NCBI RefSeq assembly: GCF_900105675.1
Contig: NZ_LT629786.1
Coordinates: forward strand, 5,952,001-6,016,000
Length of the DNA: 64,000 nt
Direction: 5' to 3'
Source: Pseudomonas synxantha
GTDB taxonomy: Bacteria; Pseudomonadota; Gammaproteobacteria; Pseudomonadales; Pseudomonadaceae
Made by a program: the position numbers and the translations under genes. Of this stretch, positions 1-9,047 are shown piece by piece. Below the pieces are notes generated by a model that made no database searches, was not told the origin of the DNA, and saw nothing but the letters and a program-made list of their open reading frames with translations. How positions within the stretch are numbered: position 1 is the first letter of the stretch; the number at the start of each line of letters is the position of its first letter.

Positions 1-2985
1 GCCCAGGGAAGCTACCAAGGCAGTCATCAGAACAGGTCGCAGACGGGTTAATGCACCTTCATCGACTGCCTGCCTGAGCGTTCGCCCTTCCTCCCTTAGC
101 CCGCGGATGAAGGCAATCATCACCAGGCCGTTCAGTACTGCAACGCCGGACAGTGCAATGAAGCCGACACCTGCCGAGATCGACAGTGGGATGTCCCGCA
201 ACCACAACGCCACAACACCACCGGTGAGTGCGAATGGAATACCGGTGAAGACCAGCATGCCGTCCTTCAGGTTGTTGAACATCAGGAACAACAAGGTCAT
301 GACCAGCAGCAAGGCGACTGGAACAACGATCTGCAGCCGTTTGGCAGCCGACTGCAGCTGCTCGAACTGGCCACCCCAAGTCGTCCAGTAGCCCGCAGGG
401 ATTTGCACCTTCTGATCCAGCGAAGCGGTCGCCTCCTCAACGAAGGATCCCAGGTCACGGCCTCGAACGTTGGCACTGACGATTACCAGACGCTTGCCGT
501 TCTCGCGGCTGATTTGGTTCGGGCCCAGTTGCAGGTCCAGATTAGCGACCTGCGACAGCGGGATGAAACCGATCTGGTTGGCACCCTGAGCCGCATTGGC
601 AGGCACCGGAATCAGCAAACTGGACATCCCCGCTACGTCGGTGCGAACGGTCTCAGGCAGGCGCACTACCATGTCGAACCGACGGTCGCCCTCATACAGC
701 GTGCCGGCCTGGCGACCACCCACGGCGATAGCGATCGAGTTCTGAACATCCGCGATGTTCAGGCCGTAGCGTGCTGCTTTCTCGCGGTCGATGTTGATTG
801 TCAGCACCGGCAGGCCGGATGTCTGCTCAACTTTCACTTCCGACGAGCCCGGTACCGCTTTGAGCGCTGCCGCGATCTTGTTGGCGGTGTTGTTGAGCAC
901 GTCCATGTCATCGCCGAAGACCTTCACAGCGACATCACTACGCACGCCCGAAATCAGCTCGTTGAAACGCAGTTGGATTGGCTGCGACAACTCGTAGTTG
1001 CTTCCTGGAACACCCGCTGCGGCCTTCTGCACCTCAGCAATCAGCTCATCGCGAGGCTTCTTGGGGTTAGGCCACTGATCCTGAGGCTTGAGCATGATGT
1101 AGGCGTCGGAGGCGTTCGGTGGCATCGGGTCAGATGCAATTTCCGCGGTACCCGAGCGTGCGAACATCCGCTCGACTTCAGGCACCTGCGCTATTACCGC
1201 TTTCTCCAGACGCTGCTGCATCTCGACGGACTGAGTGAGGCTCGTTCCAGGCACACGCATGGCCTGCATCGCAAAGTCACCCTCACTGAGGCTTGGGATG
1301 AACTCGCTACCCATACGACTTGCCAGCACACCACTGAGCACGACCAAGGCTACTGCGGCCGAGAAAGCGATGTTCCGATGTCCCAGCACCCATTGCAGAA
1401 CCGGCTCATAGCGCAGTCGAGCTGTGCGCATGACCACGCCTTCCTCTTCCTTCACCTTGCCAGTGACGAACATGGCAATAGCTGCAGGAACAAAGGTAAC
1501 GGACAGGATCATTGCGCCCAGCAGAGCCATCACAACGGTGAACGCCATAGGGTGGAACATTTTGCCTTCGACGCCGGTGAGGGCGAAGATCGGCAGGTAC
1601 ACCACCATGATGATCAGCTGACCGAAGATCAGCGGCCGGCGAGCTTCTCGCGCCGCGGCAAAGACCTCGTGGAAGCGTTCGGTTTTGGTGAGCATGCGGC
1701 CATGCTTATGCTGCGCATGAGCCAGTCGACGGATCGCGTTTTCTACAATAACCACGGCACCGTCGACGATGATGCCGAAGTCGAGTGCCCCCAAACTCAT
1801 TAAGTTGGCACTGACCTTGTTGTTGAACATGCCTGTGAAGGTGAAAAGCATGGACAGCGGAATCACCATCGCGGTGATCAGGGCTGCACGGATGTTGCCG
1901 AGGAACAGGAACAGAATCGCGATTACCAAGATCGCGCCTTCTACCAGGTTCTTCTTCACCGTCGCGATGGCTTTTTCAACCAGGTTGGTACGGTCGTAAA
2001 CGGTCACAGCCACCACGCCCTTTGGCAGGGTGCGGTTGATGTCCGCCAGTTTGGCGGCGACAGCTTGAGACACAGTACGGCTGTTTTCACCAATCAGCAT
2101 GAACACGGTACCGAGCACGACTTCGCGGCCGTTCTCAGTAGCAGCACCTGTGCGGAGTTCTTTACCGATGCTGACGTCAGCAACGCTGCTGATGCGAATC
2201 GGTGCACCATCCACGCTGGTGATCACGATGTTGGCGATGTCTTCGATGTTGCCTACCTGGCCGGGCGCACGGATGAGCAACTGCTCACCATTACGTTCGA
2301 TGTAGCCGGCGCCGACGTTGGCATTGTTACTTTCCAACGCTGCGACCAGGTCATTGAGGGTAAGCTTGTAGGTAGCCAGGCGCTTAGGATCTGGCGCAAC
2401 CAGGAACTGCTTGGCATAGCCGCCGATGGTATTGATCTCGGCTACACCCGGGACGTTGCGCAGCTGAGGCTTGATGATCCAGTCTTGGATCACGCGCAGG
2501 TCGGTCGGGGTGTAAGGCGTACCGTCCTCTTTGACCGCGCCATCTTCGGCTTCAACGGTCCACAGGAAGATCTCGCCGAGGCCGGTAGATACCGGGCCCA
2601 TAACGGCCTCTACGCCTTCTGGCAGCTGTTCCTTCGCAACCTGCAGCCGCTCGTTGATCAACTGGCGGGCAAAGAAGATGTCAGTGCCATCCTTGAAGAT
2701 CACGGTGACCTGAGACAAGCCAGAGCGAGACAGGGAACGGGTCTGCTGAAGGCCCGGGAGACCGGCCATGGCCGTTTCAACTGGAAACGTGATCCGTTGT
2801 TCGGTTTCCAAAGGCGAATAACCAGGCGCTGCAGTGTTGATCTGCACCTGGACGTTGGTGATATCGGGTACCGCATCGATGGGCAGCTTTTGATAGCTGT
2901 AGATACCGATACCCGCCATGATCAGAACAGCGATCATTACTACGATGCGCTGCTCGATGGCGAATCTGATGATACGTTCAAACAT
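1..2985 (-). CDS. czcA: CzcA-type heavy-metal efflux RND transporter (3' end outside window)
   Basis: Inner-membrane, proton-driven pump subunit of a CzcCBA tripartite exporter for divalent cations such as cobalt, zinc and cadmium. The ATG at 2985 gives an N-terminus MFERIIRFAIEQRIVVMI, typical of the family, with the first membrane helix. Around 1738-1795 the reverse strand encodes DFGIIVDGAVVIVEN (near residue 400), the charged motif in helix 4 that marks the divalent-cation branch of heavy-metal RND pumps. About 995 codons are present; family members are about 1,040-1,060 aa, so only a short C-terminal part is missing. It follows czcB by 24 bp in the same operon. The exact metal range cannot be read from sequence. 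Confidence 0.93.
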   Translation of the reverse strand, partial: MFERIIRFAIEQRIVVMIAVLIMAGIGIYSYQKLPIDAVPDITNVQVQINTAAPGYSPLETEQRITFPVETAMAGLPGLQQTRSLSRSGLSQVTVIFKDGTDIFFARQLINERLQVAKEQLPEGVEAVMGPVSTGLGEIFLWTVEAEDGAVKEDGTPYTPTDLRVIQDWIIKPQLRNVPGVAEINTIGGYAKQFLVAPDPKRLATYKLTLNDLVAALESNNANVGAGYIERNGEQLLIRAPGQVGNIEDIANIVITSVDGAPIRISSVADVSIGKELRTGAATENGREVVLGTVFMLIGENSRTVSQAVAAKLADINRTLPKGVVAVTVYDRTNLVEKAIATVKKNLVEGAILVIAILFLFLGNIRAALITAMVIPLSMLFTFTGMFNNKVSANLMSLGALDFGIIVDGAVVIVENAIRRLAHAQHKHGRMLTKTERFHEVFAAAREARRPLIFGQLIIMVVYLPIFALTGVEGKMFHPMAFTVVMALLGAMILSVTFVPAAIAMFVTGKVKEEEGVVMRTARLRYEPVLQWVLGHRNIAFSAAVALVVLSGVLASRMGSEFIPSLSEGDFAMQAMRVPGTSLTQSVEMQQRLEKAVIAQVPEVERMFARSGTAEIASDPMPPNASDAYIMLKPQDQWPNPKKPRDELIAEVQKAAAGVPGSNYELSQPIQLRFNELISGVRSDVAVKVFGDDMDVLNNTANKIAAALKAVPGSSEVKVEQTSGLPVLTINIDREKAARYGLNIADVQNSIAIAVGGRQAGTLYEGDRRFDMVVRLPETVRTDVAGMSSLLIPVPANAAQGANQIGFIPLSQVANLDLQLGPNQISRENGKRLVIVSANVRGRDLGSFVEEATASLDQKVQIPAGYWTTWGGQFEQLQSAAKRLQIVVPVALLLVMTLLFLMFNNLKDGMLVFTGIPFALTGGVVALWLRDIPLSISAGVGFIALSGVAVLNGLVMIAFIRGLREEGRTLRQAVDEGALTRLRPVLMTALVASLG

Positions 2986-3009
2986 GAGAAATCATCCTGT
3001 CAGTTCGCA

Positions 3010-4260
3010 TCAGTGACCGTGTTCGGCAGAAGCTTTGCCGAGCTCGGACTTGAGTGTGAAGCTGCCACTGGTTGCTACCTGGGCGCCGGCTTCAATACCG
3101 TCGATGACTTCCACGTACCCATTGTCGCGACGACCCAGTTTTACCGGGCGGGTGTCAAACCCATCTGGGGTGCGTACGAATACCGAGGGTTTGTCTTCAA
3201 CGGTCTGGACTGCGTGCTCAGGGACCGCTACGGCAACTCGATCAGTCTGGGAAGTGACCGCAATGTTCACGAACAGGCCTGGACGCCAGGCACCGTTGGG
3301 GTTGGTCAAGGTGACGCGGACAGTGGCTGCGCGGTTTTGCTCGCCCAGCAGGCTCCCGACATAACCCACCTTCCCTTCGACCTCGACATTCATGTCAGGC
3401 GAAGAGACTTTCACCGCACGACCAGTCGTGACCTTGCCCAGATCTGTAGGCGGGACGGCGAAGGTTGCCCAGACCTGATTCAGGTCAGAAAGGATGAAGG
3501 CGTTGGTCGCCTCGCTGACGACTTCGCCAACGGTCAGGTGTTTCTCCACCACCACGGCGTCGAAAGGAGCTCGGAGTTCGTAACGATTACCGCCAACGGA
3601 GTTAACCGAAGCACCGATCGCACCGACCTTCTGCTTGGCGTTGGCCAAGGAGATCTCCGCTTCTTGCAGCGCTTGGCGTGCTTGGAGGTAGTCTTGCTCC
3701 GCGGAAATCTTGTCCTGCCACAGCTGCTTCTCACGCTCGAAGGTCACTCGCGCCAGTTCGACGCGACGCTGTGCGGCCTGTTGTTCGCTGCGCAGGTCAG
3801 AGATCTGCTGGCTCGCGATTACAGCGAGGACCTGACCCTTTTTGACCGTCTCACCCAGGTCGGCTTGGACAGTCTCTACAACGCCAGGAACACGAGGAAC
3901 CACGTGGGCGGTCCGGTCTTCATCGAAGCGAATTTCGCCCGGGAAGCTCACGACTGTACCCAAGTCACGCGGCGCTGCAGCTTCCAGGGCAACGCCGGCA
4001 GCCTTGATCTGCTCAGCGCTAAGCGTCAGCTTGCCCTCTTCTTCACCGCCCTCTTCGCTGTGGCCTTCTTCACCATGGCCCTCATCACCCTCCTCTTTGG
4101 CGGCAGATGCGGCTTTCTTTTCGTCGCCATGGCCATCGTTAGCGCCATGCTCGGCGGTACTAGCGGCCTGCTGTCCAGAACTGTTGTTCCAGGCAAGGCT
4201 GCCAAATCCGAGGGCTGCCACAGCGGCTACCGCGAGGGCGATCTTGCGTTTGTTATCCAT
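3010..4260 (-). CDS. czcB: CzcB-type periplasmic adaptor (membrane fusion protein), 416 aa
   Basis: Periplasmic adaptor linking the CzcA pump to the CzcC outer-membrane channel. The N-terminus has one hydrophobic segment (residues 8-25) as signal or anchor. Residues 38-75 are a low-complexity stretch rich in His, Glu and Gly (H38, H44, H62, H67), plausibly a metal-binding tail as in other CzcB proteins. A lipoyl/barrel-sandwich half (VVETVQADLGETVKKGQVL) and an alpha-hairpin of about residues 150-210 follow, then beta-barrel domains. It lies between czcC (69 bp upstream) and czcA, all on the minus strand. Confidence 0.93.
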   Translation of the reverse strand: MDNKRKIALAVAAVAALGFGSLAWNNSSGQQAASTAEHGANDGHGDEKKAASAAKEEGDEGHGEEGHSEEGGEEEGKLTLSAEQIKAAGVALEAAAPRDLGTVVSFPGEIRFDEDRTAHVVPRVPGVVETVQADLGETVKKGQVLAVIASQQISDLRSEQQAAQRRVELARVTFEREKQLWQDKISAEQDYLQARQALQEAEISLANAKQKVGAIGASVNSVGGNRYELRAPFDAVVVEKHLTVGEVVSEATNAFILSDLNQVWATFAVPPTDLGKVTTGRAVKVSSPDMNVEVEGKVGYVGSLLGEQNRAATVRVTLTNPNGAWRPGLFVNIAVTSQTDRVAVAVPEHAVQTVEDKPSVFVRTPDGFDTRPVKLGRRDNGYVEVIDGIEAGAQVATSGSFTLKSELGKASAEHGH

Positions 4261-4328
4261 TGCTACTCCTGCTGATCGTAGGCACCGGCTTGTTCAAGGC
4301 TGTGTGCCGAAGAAAATGTTTGGCCCGT

Positions 4329-5600
4329 TCAGCGAGCGCCGGCAGTTGAGCCGACTTCGCCATAAACCCTTTCCACCTGCGCACGCGCATTGGTCGCCGC
4401 TGCCAACGATTCGAGATATTGGCCACGAGCGACGATCAAGGTGCGCTGGGCATCCAGCACTTCGATGAAGCCGAATTTGCCCATCTCGAAGCCGCGGGTT
4501 GCGGTATCTACGGCTTGTTGGGCTGACGGCAGAATGGTCTTGTCGTAGGACTCGACCTCCTGCATGGCGGTGGACCACTGGTTCAACGCGGTTTGGGTTT
4601 CGGTGCGCAGCCGCAGCTCCACAGCATTGCGCTGGTCTCGGGCCTGATCTGCACGACGAGAAGCGGAAAGAATGTTGCCCTGGTTGCGATCAAACAGCGG
4701 CAAAGGCATAGAGACGCCCACAGTGTTGACACGCTCGCGCACAGAGCGGTCGTACTGGCTACCTACGCTGACGGTAAGGTTCGGGATACGCTGAGCTTTC
4801 TCTGAACCGAGCGAGGCATCGCTCTTGTCGATCTGTACCACGGCCTGGCGCATTTCTGCGGTCTGATCGAGCTTCGCCAGCAGCTCTTCAGTCCGCGGTG
4901 GCAGTCCCGGGGAGAGGGTTGGCGATTCGAGTCGATCAAAGACGGTGACCGAGCTCCCGGTAATTTGAGCGAGTTGCTGGTAAGCGGTCGTCTTTTCGGT
5001 TTCGGCACGTCGAACTTGCAGCTTTGCTTCGGCCAGTTGTACTTGGGCGCGGGTGGCCTCTACTGGAGACGATTTACCTGCGCGAACACGACCATCGACG
5101 ATGCGGAGACCGCGCTCAGTCAGTTCGAGAGATTGCTTGGCCAGGTCAAGGCCTGTCTGGGCCCGCAATGCGGCGTAGAAGGCCTGTACGACGTCTGCCC
5201 GCAGACCGTTCACGCGACGGTCCAACTCCAGCTGTGCGGCGGTCTGCCCGTAAGTGGCGACGTCAACACGAGCTCCCCGCTTACCACCCAGCTCCAGGGT
5301 TTGGCTAAGCGACACGGTCGTCGTGCTGGTGTTACGACGGGTGTCTTCCACGTCGTACGAAATAGTGGGGTTGGGGATAAGCCCGGCCTGCTTGCGAGCA
5401 CCATCAGCGATGCCAATCTCTTGCCGGGCCGCGGCCAGGTCAGGGTTGGCATCCATGGCCGTCGAAAGCGCCTGGGGCAAGCTGATGCTTTGAGCAAGAG
5501 CTGCAGGTGCCATCAATCCAGAGATGACTGCACAGAGTGCAGCGATCTTCCAGGGCGAGACGGAGGTCTTGGATAAGACATTGCGGTTATACCGGGGCAC
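4329..5600 (-). CDS. czcC: CzcC-type outer-membrane efflux protein (TolC family), 423 aa
   Basis: Outer-membrane channel of the CzcCBA exporter. I chose the GTG at 5600 because GAGGA lies 8 nt upstream and the product then starts just before a signal peptide (KIAALCAVISGLMAPAALAQ). The frame is open further upstream to 5687, but that extension has no ribosome-binding site and would bury the signal peptide. The mature protein has the two helical repeats of the TolC family (for example SISLPQALSTAMDANPDLAAARQ and a second repeat of about 200 residues). First gene of the operon; its promoter region holds two copies of the TTAC-N6-GTMA motif. Confidence 0.88.
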   Translation of the reverse strand: MPRYNRNVLSKTSVSPWKIAALCAVISGLMAPAALAQSISLPQALSTAMDANPDLAAARQEIGIADGARKQAGLIPNPTISYDVEDTRRNTSTTTVSLSQTLELGGKRGARVDVATYGQTAAQLELDRRVNGLRADVVQAFYAALRAQTGLDLAKQSLELTERGLRIVDGRVRAGKSSPVEATRAQVQLAEAKLQVRRAETEKTTAYQQLAQITGSSVTVFDRLESPTLSPGLPPRTEELLAKLDQTAEMRQAVVQIDKSDASLGSEKAQRIPNLTVSVGSQYDRSVRERVNTVGVSMPLPLFDRNQGNILSASRRADQARDQRNAVELRLRTETQTALNQWSTAMQEVESYDKTILPSAQQAVDTATRGFEMGKFGFIEVLDAQRTLIVARGQYLESLAAATNARAQVERVYGEVGSTAGAR

Positions 5601-5725
5601 TTTGATGGTCCTCGTGCACAAACTTCGATAAAGCTTGGCGAGAACGCCGAAACAGCTGCCAAGCCCCACTTGATTAGGTGATGGCACTCTAATGAGCGGT
5701 AGCTATCAGAGGGGTGGCTAGAAAA

Positions 5726-5739
5726 TTACAATTTCGTAA
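5726..5739 (-). promoter_or_regulatory. Putative CzcR operator, site 1 (TTAC-N6-GTAA)
   Basis: The sequence TTACAATTTCGTAA is an inverted repeat of TTAC/GTAA half sites, about 125 bp upstream of the czcC start. Its wider 14-mer (5724-5737) recurs exactly in inverted orientation at 5854-5867. Since a third related copy precedes the response-regulator gene at 7838, the simplest reading is a binding site for that regulator. The 404-bp gap 5601-6004 holds this site, site 2 and presumably the divergent promoters; I see no gene in it. Confidence 0.5.
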
Positions 5740-5851
5740 GAAAGTCCTGTAATGCCCGAAAATACTGGGAAACCAAACCCGGCACTAGGATTTCGTTACA
5801 AGCAACGGAGATGGCAAACACGCGGTGCGAAGGCGCCGAATAACAGGCAGA

Positions 5852-5865
5852 TGACGAAATTGTAA
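5852..5865 (+). promoter_or_regulatory. Putative CzcR operator, site 2 (TGAC-N6-GTAA)
   Basis: TGACGAAATTGTAA is the reverse complement of site 1 except for one base in one half site (TTAC-N6-GTCA when read on the minus strand). It lies about 140 bp upstream of the porin gene at 6005. The pair is spaced 126 bp apart centre to centre and faces divergent genes, so it could control both. Confidence 0.5.
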
Positions 5866-6004
5866 TTGTCCTATCACCCTCCCGTTATCTTCGGCCTGCA
5901 AATATGAGCTCGCGCTACGCTAGGCGCGCCGCCGGGTCAGAACAATTAACGACACCCGCGCCGGTAAACATAATAAAAACTGCCGTGAATCAAAGGAGCA
6001 TCGG

Positions 6005-7348
6005 ATGAAAATCAAAGTACCACAGTATTTGGCGGCAGTTTCTGCGCTGTCTGGAAGCTACGCTATTTCGGCACAAGCTGAAGACAAGCCAGAAGGCTTC
6101 ATTGAAGGCAGCAGCCTTACAGTGTTGAACCGTAACTTCTACTTCAACCGTGATAATCGCGACAGCACCGCCCCCACTTACAACAGTGGCAAGGGCAATA
6201 CCAACGGCTACTCCGAAGCCTGGGCGCACGCGATCATCAGTAAATTCAACTCTGGGTTTACCCAGGGTACCGTTGGCTTCGGCGTTGATGCCTTCGCCAT
6301 GATCGGCCTCAAGCTCGACACCGGTGATGGGCGCAACGGCGGCCGTAGCTCCTTCGACGTGCTACCCGTTGATAACAAGGGCGAAGCTCGCGACGAATAC
6401 ACCAAGGTCGGCGGTGCAGCCAAAGTCCGCTTGTTCGATACCATCGTGAAAGTAGGTGATGTTTTCCCATCGACTCCGGTCGTTGCATCCGGTGACTCTC
6501 GCCTGCTGCCAGAAAGCTTCCGCGGCGTGACCGTTGAGAACACCAGCATCCAAGGCCTCACCCTTCAGGGTGGTCGACTGCACGCCATGAGCCAGCCAGT
6601 CTCCAGCAACCTGAACGACAACTTCGTGACCTTCTACGGCGGCCCGGTCAACTCGCCATGGATCGGTTACGGTGGTGGTGACTACTCGATCAACGACAAC
6701 TGGACTGTGAGCGTCTACGCCAGCCAGCTGAAAGACGTCTGGAATCAGTACTACGCCGGCACCAGCGTTGTTTACCCGCTGAGCGACGATCTGGCGCTGA
6801 TCGGTGGCTTCAACTACTACAAAGCCGTAGATGAAGGTAAGAAGCGCCTGGGTGAATTCGACAACAACATCTGGAGTGCCAAGGTCGGCGTGCGTTACGG
6901 CGCCCACACCCTGGCCCTGTCGCACCAGCGCAACAACGGCGACGACGATTTCGACTATCTGCGTCAGTCGGACTCGATTTTCGTCGACAACTCCATCCAG
7001 TACAGCGACTTCAACTCGCCGAAAGAGCGTTCCTGGATGCTGCGCTATGACCTGAACTTCACCAGCTACGGCATCCCAGGCCTGACGTTCATGACCCGCT
7101 ACGCCAGAGGCTCGGGCGCGGATTACTCGAACGCTAACCAGTTCTACATGCGCACCGACGACAACGGCAACCCGCTCGACAATCAGAAGCGTTGGGAGCG
7201 TGACGTCGAAGTCAAATACGTTGTGCAAACCGGTCCGGCAAAAGACTTGTCCTTCCGGTTGCGCCAGGCAACCACGCGTGCCACTGCTTTCGAATCGGAT
7301 CTGGATGAAACTCGTGTAATCATCGAGTACCCGCTTTCGATTCTGTAA
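6005..7348 (+). CDS. OprD-family outer-membrane porin, 447 aa
   Basis: Outer-membrane channel of the OprD/Opd substrate-specific porin family. An N-terminal signal peptide ends near SAQAED, followed by the family's typical start of the barrel (FIEGSSLTVLNRNFYFNRD). The body alternates aromatic-rich beta strands with loops, and the protein ends in a beta-signal-like strand (VIIEYPLSIL). ATG at 6005 is preceded by AAAGGAG. It is divergent from czcCBA and upstream of a czcR-like gene. In P. aeruginosa CzcR controls oprD, so a regulatory link is plausible. Which Opd subtype and substrate cannot be said. Confidence 0.9.
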   Translation: MKIKVPQYLAAVSALSGSYAISAQAEDKPEGFIEGSSLTVLNRNFYFNRDNRDSTAPTYNSGKGNTNGYSEAWAHAIISKFNSGFTQGTVGFGVDAFAMIGLKLDTGDGRNGGRSSFDVLPVDNKGEARDEYTKVGGAAKVRLFDTIVKVGDVFPSTPVVASGDSRLLPESFRGVTVENTSIQGLTLQGGRLHAMSQPVSSNLNDNFVTFYGGPVNSPWIGYGGGDYSINDNWTVSVYASQLKDVWNQYYAGTSVVYPLSDDLALIGGFNYYKAVDEGKKRLGEFDNNIWSAKVGVRYGAHTLALSHQRNNGDDDFDYLRQSDSIFVDNSIQYSDFNSPKERSWMLRYDLNFTSYGIPGLTFMTRYARGSGADYSNANQFYMRTDDNGNPLDNQKRWERDVEVKYVVQTGPAKDLSFRLRQATTRATAFESDLDETRVIIEYPLSIL

Positions 7349-7454
7349 TTCGCTGAGCGGGCCAGTCTTTCGACGGCTGGTCCGATTAGTAAAACGAGCA
7401 TTACGAATTCACCTTGAGTGGCTTAATTGCTCCTTTGGTAAAAGGTGGATATTT

Positions 7455-7479
7455 GGCGCCCATTGGGCGCCTTTTTTTT
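7455..7479 (+). terminator. Rho-independent terminator of the porin gene
   Basis: A perfect 7-bp stem GGCGCCC/GGGCGCC with a 3-nt loop is followed by eight T residues, about 105 bp after the porin stop codon. Confidence 0.9.
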
Positions 7480-7726
7480 GCCTAAAATTCAAGTAAGCGT
7501 TCGATTGTACGCATTGCATGCCGGTGAAGTTCATGACTACACCAATGACCAGTCTCCTCAACATGAGCGACCTCGCCGTCATCCGAACGGAACGAAGCTA
7601 GCACAAAGAAGAAAATAACCCAGTATTTCATATGGTCAAATCATCCGCTGGAGAGAGGGCCCGCAACTGTCAAACCCAAGCCGCGACAAGATATACCTCC
7701 AGACTATCAACTGTATTACCTAGAAA

Positions 7727-7740
7727 TTACAAATCCGTCA
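7727..7740 (+). promoter_or_regulatory. Putative CzcR operator, site 3 (TTAC-N6-GTCA)
   Basis: TTACAAATCCGTCA matches sites 1 and 2 in both half sites and spacing and lies about 98 bp before the regulator start at 7838, which would allow autoregulation. The rest of the gap 7480-7837 is AT-rich, with no ORF or RNA I can support. Confidence 0.5.
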
Positions 7741-7837
7741 TTTGAACCCCAACACGCTCATTTTGATTTACCATCCATTTCAATAATGCCGGCGCGCGTG
7801 CGCGGTTAATTGCTCAGTGATATCGAGACATAATCCC

Positions 7838-8512
7838 ATGCGAATTCTGGTAATTGAGGATGAAGTAAAAACTGCGGAGTATGTGCGTCAAGGCCTTACA
7901 GAGTGTGGCTATGTCGTAGATTGCGTCCACACCGGATCAGATGGATTATTCTTGGCCAAGCAGCATGAGTACGAGCTGATTATCCTCGATATAAACCTAC
8001 CAGAGATGGACGGTTGGCAGGTCCTTGAGTTGTTGCGCCGTAAAAACTGCCCGTCCCGCATCATGATGCTGACGGCGAGAAGCCGATTGGCGGATAAGGT
8101 CCGGGGGCTGGAGAACGGCGCAGATGACTATCTGATCAAACCATTTGAGTTCCCAGAGCTGCTAGCCCGGGTTCGCGCCTTGATGCGCAGGTCAGATCAC
8201 CCCGCATCTGTGGAGGTCATTCGCGTGGCCGATCTGGAACTTGATCAAAGCCGGCACAGGGCATTCAGGGACGGTCAGCGTATTGATTTGACCACCAAAG
8301 AATTCGCGTTGCTGCACTACTTGATGCGTAACACCGGGGTGGTACTGAGCCGTACGCAGATTATCTCTCAGGTTTGGGATATGAATTTTGATTGCGACAC
8401 GAACGTTGTAGAGGTGTCGATTCGAAGACTCAGAGCCAAGATAGATGACCCCTTCGAAACCAAGCTGATACACACACTTAGAGGCGTAGGGTATGTACTT
8501 GAAAAGCGTTAA
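7838..8512 (+). CDS. czcR: CzcR/CopR-like OmpR-family response regulator, 224 aa
   Basis: Transcription factor of a heavy-metal two-component system. The receiver domain (residues 1-115) starts MRILVIEDE with acidic residues E8/D9, has the phospho-acceptor Asp in LIILDINLPEMDGW (about D51) and the switch Lys in LIKPFEFPELLARV. The C-terminal winged helix (about 125-220) ends RRLRAKIDDPF...LIHTLRGVGYVLE. The open frame extends to a GTG at 7817, but MRILVIEDE is the family start. It sits after the porin gene, whose neighbour is czcCBA. No histidine kinase follows, which is unusual for this family. CopR or IrlR are alternative subfamily names; czc context favours CzcR. Confidence 0.85.
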   Translation: MRILVIEDEVKTAEYVRQGLTECGYVVDCVHTGSDGLFLAKQHEYELIILDINLPEMDGWQVLELLRRKNCPSRIMMLTARSRLADKVRGLENGADDYLIKPFEFPELLARVRALMRRSDHPASVEVIRVADLELDQSRHRAFRDGQRIDLTTKEFALLHYLMRNTGVVLSRTQIISQVWDMNFDCDTNVVEVSIRRLRAKIDDPFETKLIHTLRGVGYVLEKR

Positions 8513-8637
8513 TTGCCAAACTATATAGTATCGAGATCGGCTAACTAATTCCGTCGCAAACGTGCCTACTGAACTGGATTTTACTATTTACGACCCGCGG
8601 CGCTGATTCCTTACCCCGCAAATGAGGTAGGCTGTGC

Positions 8638-8961
8638 ATGAGGTATAGCATTGATTATCAGCAGGTCTCGGAGGATCAAGAGTTTGTCAGGCCTGATGAC
8701 CGCTCAGCTGATATTGTCTTTAACAGTGAGCATGGCTTAGCTCTTATCCCATGTGTTGGCGATGTAGTCAACCTACCCTCTACGGCCGTCAAAGCGGGGG
8801 TTTGTGGCGTCGTCAGATCAAGAATTTTCAATTATCTCAGGGGTCCTGAAGAGTTTTACTGCCACGTCAATATTTTTGTTGAAGAGGCCGACATCAATTT
8901 CGGCAATCTAATATCCGAATATATGCGTAACCAGGCACGCTCACGATCACCCTCCTCATAG
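8638..8961 (+). CDS. Hypothetical protein, 107 aa
   Basis: I do not recognise this protein. It is soluble-looking, acidic in its first half (SEDQEF, DDRSAD), and has a motif-like middle (CGVVRSRIFNYL) reminiscent of small proteins with a beta-strand core. ATG 8638 has GAGG about 12 nt upstream. It occupies the place where a sensor kinase gene would be expected after czcR but has no resemblance to one. Codon use is AT-richer than the core genes to the right of radC. Confidence 0.5.
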   Translation: MRYSIDYQQVSEDQEFVRPDDRSADIVFNSEHGLALIPCVGDVVNLPSTAVKAGVCGVVRSRIFNYLRGPEEFYCHVNIFVEEADINFGNLISEYMRNQARSRSPSS

Positions 8962-9002
8962 TGGTTTGAATAGTCAATACGGATTCCGTCCTTTTATTGA
9001 GT

Positions 9003-9038
9003 GCTCAGTAGAACCCACGTTGCAGAGCTCTACTGAGC
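9003..9038. terminator. Hairpin between convergent genes
   Basis: A perfect 10-bp inverted repeat, GCTCAGTAGA/TCTACTGAGC with a 16-nt loop, lies between the ends of the convergent genes at 8638 and 9048. There is no clear T run on either side, so it may be a weak bidirectional terminator. Confidence 0.4.
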
Positions 9039-9047
9039 CCAAAAACC

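Noticed and set aside
403..4275. Long plus-strand open frames opposite czcCBA (403-1803 and 2065-4275)
   Set aside because: They are antisense to conserved genes with clear motifs, lack ribosome sites and have unnatural composition. They are shadows of GC-rich coding.
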